A stretch of DNA of 64,000 nucleotides, taken from NCBI GenBank assembly GCA_013399875.1, contig VXAZ01018984.1:9078206-9142205 (forward strand). The letters are read 5' to 3'. This DNA is from Gymnorhina tibicen (taxonomy: Eukaryota > Chordata > Aves > Passeriformes > Artamidae). Position 1 is the stretch's first letter. Every line of letters starts with the position of its first letter. Below the pieces are notes generated by a model. That model searched no databases. It was not told the DNA's origin and saw only the letters and a list, made by a program, of their open reading frames with translations. Both the position numbers and the translations under genes were made by a program. Of the stretch, positions 1-12,160 are shown in pieces.

Positions 1-2283
1 GGTTGGTCAAAGCAACATTTTTTCCACTGGAACATGACCAAACCCACACTGAAACTGCAGAAGCCAACTAAATGTCTCTAATTTACAGATTAATAAGGGA
101 ACCCTGTCTCCTGACTAGAGAGGGGTCAGCAAAAACAAGCATCAGAAAAAGGAAAATGTTTGCACAGAAAATGTATGGGGATTGTAAATGACCAAATGCT
201 GGGAACCCACTACAATTACCTGCTATTCTCAACTGAACACCGCAGCTGTGTTGGTTCCACTGAGAAGTAATGCTTCAAATGACCAAACAGCCTCTGCCTC
301 TCTGCTCACAACCAATTCGATGTTAGCACAAGCACTTTATAAACTAAGTTATAAAATTAGTGTAGAGCCTTTGACAGGCTCTCAGTAAAACTGTCTTCAT
401 TTTGTATAATCCAATCTGCCATTCACTATGATACCTTGAGGACTATCAAACTGATAAAACAGAATTTCTTAGCCTAAATTGTAGTGTAAGAGCTTTAATG
501 GGGTTCATAGAGAAGGGCCAGCTGTGGAACCAGAGACCAAACTCCAGCATGCCCAGTTAATACCTGACCTATCTGCAAATCACCGGGAAAATGCAACTCC
601 ACTGCAGAAATAAAATTGGAGCCAGAATAAAAGGATGGAGCAAGTCCTCAGGTTGGATCAGCCTCTTCTGGAGAGAAGGTGCATTTTGATGGAAATAATG
701 GGAGCTGTGATAAAAAGCAACTGTGTACATAGGCTCCATCAGGAAGAAAACCAGTGCTTATCCATCAGCTGGGAGGCTCTGTAGTTTTAAAGCCCTAGGG
801 ACAGCAGAGGTCTTCTCCAGGAGGAATTGCCACAAGGATTCCTCTCTCCAGGGAAATCTAGCAGAAGGCAAAGGGAGGAAATACAGTAAAAACCTTATTT
901 TCTTTATTTCTGGCCCAATTTTAATTTCATATCACAGCAACAGCAGTTCTGTCATTTTGTTCATTGCAGCCAGGCAAGTAAAGGTAATTTACTGCTTGGT
1001 TTAACTCGGTAAATAAGTGCTAAACCACCAGGACAAAAAGCGCTTAATAAATCCACAGAAGAAATTAAAATAATTCATAATGAGGATGCAAAGGCAGCCA
1101 GAAAGAGTTATGGTTCCTTGTGTGAACACCACTGCTCTGCAGTGCTGGTCTTGCTGGCACCCTACCGTACTGAGTATTCCTCTCACTGTGTCCACAACAC
1201 CACAACCTCGCCCCTGCCTTGTGCATCCCCTCCTCTGTGGGCAGCACTCCTGCCATATGCCAGATACCTCAGTTTCCAGCCCCATGTGGGAGAATGCAGA
1301 CATGCTGAGAGAGGCTCCCTGCATCCTCACAGCTCTAGCTCAGGGGTGTCCCACTGTGACAACAAAGCTTTGAAAGGTTATTCACTCATCTGCATCCTTC
1401 ATGGAAGAGAAAAGCCTGCAGCATAAAATCCTGGCTTTGGGACTTTGTTGGGGTGCCTGTCCCCAGGGCCTGGGGGCTGCCAGCACCAGGCTGTCCCCAG
1501 CACACAGACAGGCATTTTACCAGCAGCAAAATGAATTGGGAAGTTTTCACAGAAGGAAGGTATAGAACTCTGGATTGTGTAGGGGAGCAAAGTTTTCAAC
1601 TATCAAACCCGGCATACCTGGAGCCTGTGGCAGGTAGCAGCCACCTCAATCCAAAGCAGCAATGCTCCCTGTGAGGGAGGCGTGCTCCCTGGCCTGCCCT
1701 CAAACCCCAAACAGCTCACTGAACCTCCTCCAAGGGCAGCAGGGACTTTATCTGCCACTAGCAGATAACAGAAAACACCATTTAGCTGACTGTAGCCCAT
1801 GGAGACACTGAGGGGATTTGGATTCACGAGATCCCAGTCCTTGGATCCACAGAGACCAACCACTTGAGCAGGGCTGTGTCTCCGTATGAGGTTTCTGCCC
1901 AAGAGGCCAGCCCTGGCTCCCTTCTAGATAACCCCAAATACTGGCTGACCACTAGTGAAGCCTGACGTTCTCCTGCATCATAGGATGCAGTGTGCAGGCA
2001 AGCAAAGTGTAACAAATTGCAAATGCCAGTAATGGTTTATCACCAGACCTCTTCCCCTGGAAAGAAAGGCCATGACAAAACGTCATTGCTGAAAGCAAGA
2101 GGACATTTTGGATGCACTGTGCCACACAAGAAATTTAAATTTGTAAGCAAGCCTGATTGAAATAAGAGTTCCTTATATCTGAAGCTCAGTTTCAGAATCT
2201 TTCTTAGGAAAAAAGAGAGCATATCAGGGAGAACGAGCATTTTTTTCTATTCATAATTCCACAGTTAAGAGGAATGGATTTAC
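1..2283. other. gene-free stretch, nothing recognised
   Basis: I see no gene, repeat or RNA here. Between about 1000 and 2000 the sequence is richer in GC and short open frames overlap on both strands, which is what stop-poor sequence gives by chance. None of these frames resembles a known protein, and none is flanked by a matching acceptor and donor. The words near 1266-1275 recall the CTCAGTTTCC core of MIR elements, but the flanks do not match, so I do not call one. Confidence 0.6.
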
Positions 2284-2337
2284 ATGGATGGATGGCTAGA
2301 TGGATGGATGGGTGGATAGATAGATACAGACAGACAT
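2284..2337. repeat. GGAT/GATA tetranucleotide microsatellite
   Basis: An imperfect tetranucleotide array runs from ATGG/GGAT units through GATA units to CAGA units. The change of unit along the array is typical of an old, interrupted microsatellite. The stretch just downstream, to about 2375, is AT-rich (TTATTATC-like words) without a clear unit. Confidence 0.9.
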
Positions 2338-4383
2338 GTATTATTTATTATCTTATTATGTTATAATATATACAACTACTTTTGAAACATGACGGTCATT
2401 GTTACAGCCACAGGCTTGTTTAGATATCTCTTAAATATGAAACAAACAGCGTTTTTTTTTCCTCAAATATGTCTCACAGTACACATCTGAACCAGAAGTG
2501 ACATGGGAAAATGTCTTTTTGGGCAAACTTAGCTTCCTTTGAAGTGTCTGTAACTCTGAATTCAAATCCCTAGTCTTAATTGGTTAGACACCTGATTTTT
2601 CTTTCTTCTAAGGATTATTTAAAAATTCAGTACAAAGACATCTGATCTGCAGTACTGTCATTATAAACTTAAGCTATGAGGCACCAGAACAAGAAAGCCA
2701 TCTTGGGAGTTAACACAACTGCGGCTGAATGCTTTGCATTTGCCATTTATTTTTCTGATTCACATTAATAAATGAGACAGATGCAAGCATCATATTTCTG
2801 AAAAGTATCTCGCTGATAATTGCAACAGCCTTATTCTATTTTACTAAGAAAACTGATTAAAACAAAGAATTCCTTGGGCTAAAATTTTACATGTGAGCTT
2901 TTCTTTTTGTTTTTCTGTACTGAAACTCATCTTTGTAGGTAATTCAGCAATCCTGTAGCTCAAAAGATGCATTCTCTAAAAAAATGGATCTTTATTAAAG
3001 ATTTATCGATCTGCGCTCTACATAATAAAGAAATCCTTTCAACCATCATTAAATGGTAGGCTAGTGAGTCTCCCAGCCTGTAATACATTTTCTGACCATT
3101 TTCTCTTGGGCAGATTTGCAAGTAAGGAAAGAAGTCTCCCAACAGAGATGAGCTACGTATGGTTTTACAAACTGGGGACCTCGATCTTGTGAACACAGCT
3201 GATGTGAAGACTCATGTTGACTTGAGCTAGAAGGATAAAATGGAAATAGAATATTCTCCTGTGCAGGGGCTTGGAAGAACAAACCAAAGGGGAAGAAAGG
3301 GGTTACTCAAGTGCAAAGCCAAGGGACTCTCAGCAAGTCCTGTATATCTTTCCCAGTCCATGAGCATGGGTGATCACATTGCTCTGCTCCTGGACTGGGA
3401 AGGGAGCAGGATGATCAGAGGAGCTCCCACAAGCAGGGCCAGGGGTTAAGTTCTGCAAAGTTATGCCACTAGCAAACTGCAGTGACACAGAATGAGGTAT
3501 TCTGCATTTCTGCTGCTATGACTGTTGGGAGAGCCCCAACATCTCACTTGGCCAGTATCCAGCTCTCTGCACGGCCACCACCCACTCCATGTTTGTCCCG
3601 TATCCCAGTTCTTGAAGGCAGGCATTTGAATACTGCAGCACATGACAAACATCTGGCTCTCCAGAAATACCTCCAAAGAGGAGAGAAATCTATTTTTCAC
3701 TTTGGATTTGGTGGTACTGGGATAATTTACTGCTTCCAGATCTACTAGATATGAAGGAGTGTTTGGGTGGTTTTACTATTGAATAAAATAACCAGCTGAT
3801 CCAGAGCAAAGGCAGAGCATGTCAAGGTACCCATATGAGCATCTGGGCACATAACAGGAACTGTGGTCCCTCCAGCTCCCATGTGTAGAGCCACCCTGGG
3901 TGACACATCCCCAGTGTCAGAGAGGGCTCTACATGCAAAGTGCAAGGGCAGCTCACCCCCCACAATGCTGCACAGCAGCAGAGGACAACATTACAAAACA
4001 CAGAGCAGCATTAAAAGCGCATCAGAAACTTTCGAACAAGTATATTGCAAGCGCCACAGCAGATGTTTCATTTCCAAAAGCATTCCTGAGAACAGGAGGT
4101 CACAGCTCCCAGCTACTTCCACCGTCAGGTTGTGGATGGCTGCAATTCAGGTGCTCCCAAGTTGCAAGCAACATTACTGCACACCAGCCACAAGAATGTG
4201 GGTGCTAACCTGGAGAGTGCCTGGCTGCATACATCCTTTGGGCATTTCAACTTAAAACTGAACAACAGAAATGATCAAGGAAGAAGTGTGGAAACTTCTA
4301 TGCAGCTTTACTAGTTTAAATCACCTTACAGATACTCATTCCAAACCAATTTTTCACAGTTTGTAACCTCACCAACTGTAAAG
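2338..4383. other. gene-free stretch, nothing recognised
   Basis: Only short open frames are present. The longest is a 130-codon frame on the plus strand at 3863-4255, overlapped by two other frames in the same region. Its predicted residues (many Cys, His, Ser and Pro, no domain pattern) look like a chance translation. No splice-bounded exon, interspersed repeat or RNA gene was recognised. Confidence 0.6.
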
Positions 4384-4482
4384 ACAAAAGACAAAGACGA
4401 AGACGAAGACGACGAAGACGACGAAGACGAAGAAGAAGAAGAAGAAGAAGAAGAAGAAGAAGAAGAAGAAGAAGAAGAAGAA
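4384..4482. repeat. compound GAC/GAA triplet repeat
   Basis: A trinucleotide array in two parts. The first, about 4384-4428, mixes GAC, AAA and GAA units. The second, 4429-4482, is 18 uninterrupted GAA units. Read on the plus strand it would encode an Asp/Glu run ending at a TAA, and on the minus strand a Phe/Val run; both are by-products of the repeat and not evidence of a gene. Pure GAA/TTC tracts are purine/pyrimidine mirror repeats that can form triplex DNA and tend to change length. Confidence 0.97.
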
Positions 4483-5059
4483 TAAATGTTCCTCTTTCAG
4501 ATGTTTAGTGGCACAGCTCAATTTTGCTGTCTTAATGACCTTAAAAAACCCTACCTCTGGGCAATGTTTGGTCTTAAGGTCCAAAATCTGCAAAAAAATT
4601 ACATACCTGCTTTAATTTATGCAGCCTAGGTGAAATGCTAGCTGGCCATAAGATGCCAAGATCTTATCTTCCAAAGACTTTCTTTAACGTCAATGGACTA
4701 TTCAGCCAGTAGAGCAGAGCATGCGCAGGATCAGCCCATAACTTGGATTACTCCTTTCCCTCCTTGTTGAAAGGAGGCAGAGAGGTATGTGCTTTCCAAA
4801 GCAGCTACAGGGAAACCTGTAATTGGAGCAGCCCTAATGTTTAAACTAATGAAACATTGCATGTCCTTGTTAAGGGGTCATATTTCATAATTAAACTCTC
4901 ACTGATGTTAGGGGACCTTGGATAGTAACACAATTATATTAGTGCCTGAAAGCACATTGTAAAGGAACTTATTTCCCCATTAGTGTCAGAAGTAGCAATC
5001 TGAATATAGGCACTTACATTCACTTTAAGCAGTGGGGTTTTTTACTTTTTCGTTTTGCT
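4483..5059. other. gene-free stretch, nothing recognised
   Basis: AT-leaning sequence with no long open frame. I found no repeat family, RNA gene or regulatory motif cluster that I would defend. Confidence 0.55.
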
Positions 5060-5102
5060 ACATATATATGTGTGTGTGTGTGTATGTATATACACACACA
5101 CA
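5060..5102. repeat. TA/TG/CA dinucleotide repeat with self-complementary arms
   Basis: A short TA run is followed by about seven TG units, a TATGTATA centre and then a CA run. Because TG on one side is the complement of CA on the other, bases 5073-5085 pair perfectly with 5090-5102. This gives a 13-bp stem with a 4-base loop (5086-5089). Confidence 0.92.
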
Positions 5103-5164
5103 GAAACCTGTCCTTTCCTTTGACCACTGGATTATATGATACACGGACAGCATCTAAAGAACAT

Positions 5165-5576
5165 CTATGAAGATGGTGAAGGGCCTTGAGGGGAAGCCTT
5201 ATGAGGCACTGCTGAGATCACTTGACTTGTTCATCCTGGAGAAGAGGAGACTGAGAGGAGACCTCATCACAGTCTGCATCTTCCTCACAAGGGGAAGTGG
5301 AGGGGCAGACACTGATTTCTTCTCTGGTGACCTGTAATAAACTCAAGGAAGTGGCATGAAGCTGTATCCAGAGACTGGCTGGGCACTGGAACAGGCTCCC
5401 CAGGGAAGTAGTCACAGCACCAGCCTGACAGAGTTCAAGGAGCACTTGGACAACACTCTCATGCATGTGGTGGGATTCTTGAGGTTGTCCTATTCAGGGC
5501 CAGCAGTTGGACTCGGACTCAATGATCCTTGTGGGTCCTTTCCAGCTCAGGATAGTGTATAATTCTATGGTTCTAT
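5165..5576 (+). mobile_element. CR1 LINE, 5'-truncated 3' end
   Basis: About 410 bp matching the 3' end of an avian chicken-repeat-1 (CR1) non-LTR retrotransposon, in plus orientation. Recognisable blocks are the GAGAAGAGGAGACTGAG segment near 5240, the GGCACTGGAACAGGCTCCCC block near 5382-5401, the GAGTTCAAGGAGC block near 5430, and the 3' terminus with ATTCTATG at 5562-5569 followed by a degenerate second unit to 5576. CR1 copies are usually cut off at the 5' end during reverse transcription, which explains the missing body; no reverse transcriptase domain remains. Compared with the consensus as I remember it, roughly 40 bp are missing internally near 5368-5370, just before the conserved GGCACTGG block. 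The fragment cannot code for protein. Confidence 0.97.
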
Positions 5577-7019
5577 TTGGCAACAGCAGCACGAATTCAG
5601 ATCTGACTGAAGCTTTAAATTGATTTCCTCAGCTCTTTAGGCTTCAGTCAGACCATAGCTTGACTTCAGAATAACCAGCAAAATGCTGCATACATCAGAA
5701 GAGCATTGCTTTGGGACTTTATCTTGCATAATTTTACTGTGAAATATTCTCAAAGTTTTCCGTACTTCAACTGAAAGCTAAGATGTACCTGTCTGAATAC
5801 AAACCTTTCAAATTAATATCATGCAGATGAGATATGAAGAGCATTTTCCCAATACAAGACTTAATGGTTCCAGTCATAAATCTTGTCTCATGGATTAAAC
5901 CCAGAGGATCAAATGCAGAGATTTATAACTTCATTTGTTACTCCATCTGAGTTAATCACTTTCAGGAAATAGTTCATTCAGTGAAACTAGAATGCTTTTT
6001 TATAATCAGGTCATGGATTTCTCAGACATACTTGTTATTTTTTATGACTGTTTTATAACATTTATAGTGCCGAGCGGGGCTGCACATACAGCAAAACTAC
6101 CAATGCTCCATAAAGGATGTGGCTTCAACTTTGGAGCCTACCCATAACCTGCATGATTTGTTAGGCTGCATTCCTTCCTGCCTCCAAAATTTTCTTGTCT
6201 CAGATCCAGCACAGTTCCCTTCAACTCCTTCCACTCCTAAAAGCAGTGAGTTTCCTCTGTCCCCACCACCTCCAGTCTTTCCTGAAGTGCAGGTATTGGT
6301 GGCCTGTGGTTTAACAATCCTCGGAGGCCCGTGTGAGGCAGTCAGCACACTAAGACATATAAGAAAGCAGACCTGGAGCCTAGGCCCTTCCCAGCTTTTG
6401 GCATGTTACATAATAAAAGGAATCAGCATCTTTTGGAAAACAGCTGCTGCTGTCTCTGTCCATAGGTCCAGATCCCAAAGATGTCTGAACGCCAAACCCT
6501 GCCAAAACCTACATTTCATGGATCCCCCAAACTCTACAGGGAAAAACAAACCTGCCAAGGCTTGTAGCTCTCGGAGTGCATTTCTTTTTCAGTGGATAAA
6601 GACTGATAATAGGAAGCCTTCCTCCATAGCAGAGGTGTAATTAGCTGTTCTGTCCCGGTTCATTTAGCAGTGGAGTTGAAGAAGGTGGATATAATCACTG
6701 GAATGCTGCTTAGACACACTAAGGCAGCAGCAGCAGTAAGATCTAACGTAATGCCGTAGGATGCCAAAACAGAAGCAAACTGCACCTCCAGAGGAACTCA
6801 GCTAAATTGTTTTCCAGGTTCAAAATAAATAAAAACAGACTGGCATTTTCCTTATCAGGGACCAAAAATTTAATGTGATTAATTCTTCAATTTAGCTGTA
6901 GTTTATTTGTGCATTAGAGATAACAACAAGGCTGTGGGTAAAATCCAGCTCACTCCTGCTCCCGACTATTAATAATGTGTGCAGATCTTTTTCACTCCCT
7001 GAAACCAAAACAAACCAAA
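5577..7019. other. gene-free stretch with one 173-codon open frame
   Basis: The plus-strand frame at 6119-6640 is the only notable item. It begins with ATG and has a Pro/Ser-rich part around residues 33-55, then an unremarkable mixed segment. It shows no domain I recognise, no upstream promoter-like sequence and no intron signals that would extend it. I treat it as a chance open frame. No repeat family was recognised. Confidence 0.5.
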
Positions 7020-7052
7020 TTACAAAAAAAAAAAAATAAAAAGAAGAAGAAA
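7020..7052. repeat. A-rich tract
   Basis: An A13 run is followed by AT and AAG/GAA units. There is no recognisable retrocopy or SINE body upstream on the plus strand, so I call it simple A-rich sequence and not a retrotransposon tail. Confidence 0.85.
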
Positions 7053-10000
7053 CCAATAATGGAGCTCTGCTTTATGGAAAATGCATTTAATATATTTGCT
7101 CTCTTCTTCCCAGAGAACATTTCTTCAACACTTTTGTTAGCACTGCAGGTACGTCAGATTTATCTTTCTATTCCGTGCGACTTTTCCCTCTAGTTTTTAA
7201 AAGAAGGAGTATCTTGGATATGTAAAGTTACAGAAATGCAGCACAGAAAGTATGAGTGTAACAAGCATAGCAAACACACACTACCTAGATACACTTACAC
7301 AGATTACACAAAAAGACCCTGGAATGGTTTTCAGTTTTTTGTGCTGGCATCTAGCGTTACTCAGAGCCTAGATAAGACAGTCAAAATGGATCACCCCTCG
7401 CTCTGGGCATTGCACAGAGATGTAGCAAGGGAGAATGCAGGAACCACAGGAGTGTTATGCCATCCCATACTTGTATCTGCTGCATGAGTTGTGGCCCAGG
7501 GTGAGGATAAACGCTACAACGCTCAGCAGTGAAAAGAAGCCATCAGATTAGGCCTGGGAGAATATCCAGGGGATCAGGTTTTCTGTATATTGCCAGCTCA
7601 GCTGCAAGGCTTTCTACCTGTATCCCAGTACTGGTGGCTAACGTTTTTCTTGCTCTTCTCCCACTTCTCTTATTTGTGAAGCGTTGTTATATATGCACTC
7701 ACATGCATTTTCTTCCCTTGCTTTCTGAGATACCCTTTTGAACAGGCACAAAAGAGGGGGGGAAAGGCCTCAAGATGTGCATCAGGTGCAGAGCAAAATC
7801 TCCTCCTGTCTCCTTTTTATCACCTTATTTATACAAGACTCCTTGTCATGATCTGCAGGTAAATACAGGTAAATAACTATGGTTAAAACAGATGTACATG
7901 CAAGACAGAAGGGAATAAACCCCCATGGAGGACAGAGCAGCAATGCCTCTTTTACCAGCAGAAGTAAAGGGTACAAATTAAGAGCTCTGAGGATAATGTG
8001 CTCTTTAGGAAATACAAAAGCTTTGCTTTGTCTTGGATCCAAGAGTGCTGCATCAAATCAAGCTTAACTAAGGCTCTCTCAATCCACATAAAGCCTCAGG
8101 GGACCTCAGGAGCTCAAAACTGCAGTATGTCAAAAGAAAACCACACAGAAATTACAACAGTACCAACCTTGAAACTCCAGCAGCGTTCCAGTGCCCTGCC
8201 AGGCAGAGCAATGGGACCATGTCTGCTGCAGTTTAATCTTTAACCACTGAAGAAATACTGGTTTAGTTTTCCATTTTTTGCCCCCCTCAAAATACTGAAG
8301 GGACCAGCGCTGAAAAAAGGGTTGATCATTTTCTGTAGCAAAAATACATAACATAGGAACTCATTTAACCCCACACAGAACATATGATAATGAGCCATGG
8401 AATATCTGATGAAGAATCGACAGTGGTAGTTGTGATGACCCACCAGAGCTTTCCTTAAGTATTTTACATTTAGCTATCACCTAGAAAGTAAAGTAGCTAA
8501 TCAACAAGAGTGAATCCATTTTTGCAGGAAAGAAGTCCATTTTAAAGGTCTTTAAAATGGCAAAAAAAGTGAGCAACAGCAAAATACTGACTTATCATCA
8601 AACTCTTTAGAAAATCCACAGGATCCTACTGTTCTGCTACCTGGTTTTAATTGCCTCATTCTTTAACACTAATTTTCTGTGTGCTCAGAGAAATTTGATA
8701 GTGTGGAACAAAAAAATTCAGCAAGAGGGAAGGGAACAGTAAACTCAGGACACTTGCCAGCTTACCTAACCCTCTAGAGAACTTCTAAAAGGCAAGAAAA
8801 AAGTTATATTGCATTTCACAGCTCTAGGGAGAATCACACCTCTCTGGACCACAGCACTTGATGCGTAAGACATGTACTGGTTCTCACAGCAGAGGCAGTC
8901 TTATCTGCAGCCCCATGTGTCACAGTATCTCTTATCCTTGCCTGCTCCGGATCAGGACAAGTTTCCAAGATTCTCTTTGGCCCCTCTGACTGCTGAGTGG
9001 TCTCCAGCCAACGTTGAGCAGAGCACTCTCTCCATGAAGGTGTCTGCCTACTTAAAGAAGCACAATTTCCAGAAAAATTTGGACTGAGAAAATTTGAGAA
9101 AAAGAAAAGTGGGGCAAGAGCAGGAGGGATTAGCTCCTCTTCCAGGTCCCTGAGTATATCGATGTGTCAGAAGCTGATAGGCACTTCTGACAGGTTGCTC
9201 CCTTGCAGGAGCTCCATGGGATTTGAAAGCAGTTTGTGGAGGGAAGGTGACAGTTTGGAAAGTGAAGCACCAAGTATGTCAGTCGTGAAGACAAAGAGAA
9301 AAAATCCAAACAAAAAGAGACAAAGCTGCTGTCTCAATTCCAGTTTGCTGGGATTTTTTTGTGCTTTGGCAGAAGAAAGAGCCTGTAGAAAACAGAGCAT
9401 TGCAGTGAAATTTCCAGAAGTCTTTTGTCCTCCTGCTGCAGCTTTCTCCCCTGCCTTATGGAAGACATTTAAGGAAAAAAAAGCATTTACTAAATGAATT
9501 GTGCAGGATTCCCATTTATCTTTTCAATATTGTTTAATTTTCATTTCTTTCTTAACTTTTCCTTGATCACAACGAACCCACTGGGAACCAGATCTGAGAA
9601 GGAGATTATTTTAAATTCTAATCACAGCAGAAATTATCTGTACTAAATATTTCTATAGAATGGCTCAGGTCACCTATTAAGTTAACCCACACAGACACCC
9701 CTTAATAAGGCACGCTCTTCATTATAGGCCTCGATCATCCCTAGAGATACAGAATGCACCATCAAAGCCCTGTGACATCCAATACTGTGGAGTAAGACCT
9801 TTTTTTTGCAGTAGGGCTGCAATTGTACAAAGCCAACATAAAATCAATACCGCTGACTAATGAAGGATCCCTTTGCTTATGTAGCCAGACCCTGAAGCTG
9901 CTAAAAGCCATCAGCCTAGTGCCTGCATCAGCTGCTCTGGGATCCCTTCCGGAGATGAGCAAAGATGCCAGTGGGACAGAAGCTAAAGGATTTCTCCTCG

Positions 10001-10170
10001 AATCAACAGTGGCCACCTAATCTCCTTTGGAACAGAGAGCCGATACAACGTGGAGCAGTCTCTAGAGCCCTGGCCCTGTACGACCTGCACGGGAACTGAG
10101 GGACACAAGATGCCACAGTCCAGGTTTGACCCCCAGCATGAATCTGGCTGAGATTTTGTATTTCCAAAGC
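7053..10170. other. gene-free stretch, nothing recognised
   Basis: Short open frames only (longest 111 codons at 9162-9497, plus, with another frame opposite it). No interspersed repeat, RNA gene or CpG-rich patch was recognised. Small homopolymer runs occur (for example a T run near 9799). Confidence 0.55.
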
Positions 10171-10194
10171 AAAAAAACCAAACCAAACCAAAAC
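10171..10194. repeat. AAACC-type short tandem repeat
   Basis: An A7 run followed by three CCAAA units. It is short and low in complexity. Confidence 0.8.
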
Positions 10195-12014
10195 AGAATT
10201 ACAAACCTGACACGCTGATTGGAAAGGGTTTACTAACTGCAGCACACTAGCTTAAATCTCAAAGTCCCTGAGTTTCTTAGCAATTTGGAGGGATTAATTT
10301 TGCCTACTACATATTCCGGACTGTCCTAAGAACCGCTGCTAGCAAGTGGCTTTGGTTAATCTTTTGATTAATCTCTTTTCAACAGGGGGAATTGGTTTTG
10401 CCACTCAATTACTATACAGCAGGCTAAATTCTGTTCTCATCATTTGACTTATAAATCTCCCTGTTCTTCTTTTTTTTCCCCCCTTGCTTTTCTAAAGACA
10501 TGCTATCAATAAATAATAGAGAAAAAAACTAATTCATACTCAAATTCTTAGAATACAAAACCCATGCAGATGACAGCATATAGGTCACCAGCTGTAGTGC
10601 AGAATAATACAGAATCTGCAGACGTTCTGTTAGACAATTTCAGCAATGAGGAATACATGATAGCATAAACAATTTCACACAATGATCACAAAATGAACCT
10701 GCCCTTCCATTGCCCTCCTATTCTTCTACTGTTGTTTCAGATTTGCCTCCTTATTACATGAAAATATGCCTCCTGGTTTTATTAGACAGTGTCTGAGGGA
10801 ACGCTCCATGTGACAGATAGCAGACAGCAAAACAAGATGTAAGTGTGACTTAGAGCACATAACAAGCCTTATCTTGTAAAATCCCATGCAACGAGCACCA
10901 AGGATGCAACACTTTTGTGTTACTTGCTGTATAAGAGTGAATTTTTTATTCACTCTAAACACAGTTACCTGCTCTTACCCAAAAGCTTCCTGTCCCAACT
11001 CAGATGTGAATTCCAAGATTTTCACTGAAATACTCAAAGCACAGAAGAGACACAAGAATGATGCATCATGCATCCCAGAAATGTTGCACAGCAGTATGGA
11101 CACCAGGGGAATTCTGAGCAATGACACCAGGACAAATCCCTCTGTGGCACAAGGATCCTCTTAGAGAATGACACGTAGCCAACTGAACTTCTGGTTTTAA
11201 GGTCAAGCCTGAAAAATCAACCCTATGAATGGCATGAAACCCTTCGAGCCAGTATCAGTGGTATTACCTGAGAAAAACCCTCCTGTAACCAACCAGAGAG
11301 TCAGACCAATTGATCTGTCTTGAAAATAAAGGTAAAAATGCAGCTTGTCTAAATTTGAGCTGATGGCCCTAGGGAAGGCAGATATTTCAAACCAGATGCT
11401 TAGACCATTAGACCATCTGCTCTAGAAGTGTATGAAAAGCCAACTGCTGCAATGGAATTATGTCTCTCTCTCATTTTCTCCCTAAATCAATAGGTCTCTT
11501 TATACAAAGTATTTATATTGAGTATTTCACTTTTTCAGCTCCTTCTTCGCTTGTAAATCCTGAGGATCTCTTCCCTCAGTGGCCTGTGAGGCAAACAGGA
11601 GTGCCAGTTGATTGCCACCAGGCAATGGTATCTCTTCCTTCAAATTATAAAAACAGACTAATATTTATGAAGGAGTATTCACTTTTAAAAATATATGACT
11701 AGTTTGTGCAAAATCACATCAAAACATTGTCAAAATAATTTGTTATGTAAATGGATTTCACGTGTAACACTGTTTTCTTCACTTCATCAAATGAAAACTG
11801 TCTGTATGTTGACCTCGAATTTTGGGGCTATATATTACTTAGAATTATTTGCAAAGTAACTTGGAAGAATTAGTTATTTAAATCATCCAGGATTTGTTTT
11901 CTCTTTACTAATTCCCTGACTGAGGTAGTTTTATAAAAAATGAACCATAGAAATTAAGGAATAACATGTAGCAGGTAGGAAACAACACACCATTAGTGCT
12001 AAAATTCATAAGCT
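10195..12014. other. gene-free stretch with a polypyrimidine tract
   Basis: A pyrimidine-rich run lies at about 10457-10494 (T8 followed by C6) and could serve as a splice acceptor tract, but no AG-bounded exon follows that I can support. The rest is AT-leaning unique sequence with short open frames only. Confidence 0.5.
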
Positions 12015-12042
12015 CCAGGTACCTGGGGACTCGTGAGTCCCC
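12015..12042. repeat. two abutting palindromes
   Basis: Bases 12015-12026 form a perfect 12-bp palindrome centred on GGTACC. Bases 12025-12032 and 12035-12042 form an 8-bp inverted repeat with a 2-base spacer. The two structures share two bases. Confidence 0.9.
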
Positions 12043-12137
12043 TGAGGTCATTTCAACCTTAGTAACTTTGGGATTTTGATTCTGGGTCTCGCAGTGCACA
12101 GAGCCACCCACCACCTCGATCAGCGCTTTTATTTTAC

Positions 12138-12160
12138 TTCTCTCTCTCTCTCTTTCTCTC
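12138..12160. repeat. TC dinucleotide repeat
   Basis: A short TC run with one TTT interruption. On the minus strand it reads as GA repeats and produces the Arg/Glu run of a meaningless open frame there. Confidence 0.92.

Noticed and set aside
1262..1285. CTCAGTTTCC word resembling a MIR core
   Set aside because: No collinear matches on either side.
4369..4593. Minus-strand frame with a long Phe/Val run, and the matching Asp/Glu run on the plus strand
   Set aside because: Both are translations of the GAC/GAA microsatellite.
6119..6640. 173-codon ATG open frame
   Set aside because: No recognisable domain, no promoter or splice context, and Pro/Ser-rich then random-looking composition. It is within chance for 64 kb in six frames.
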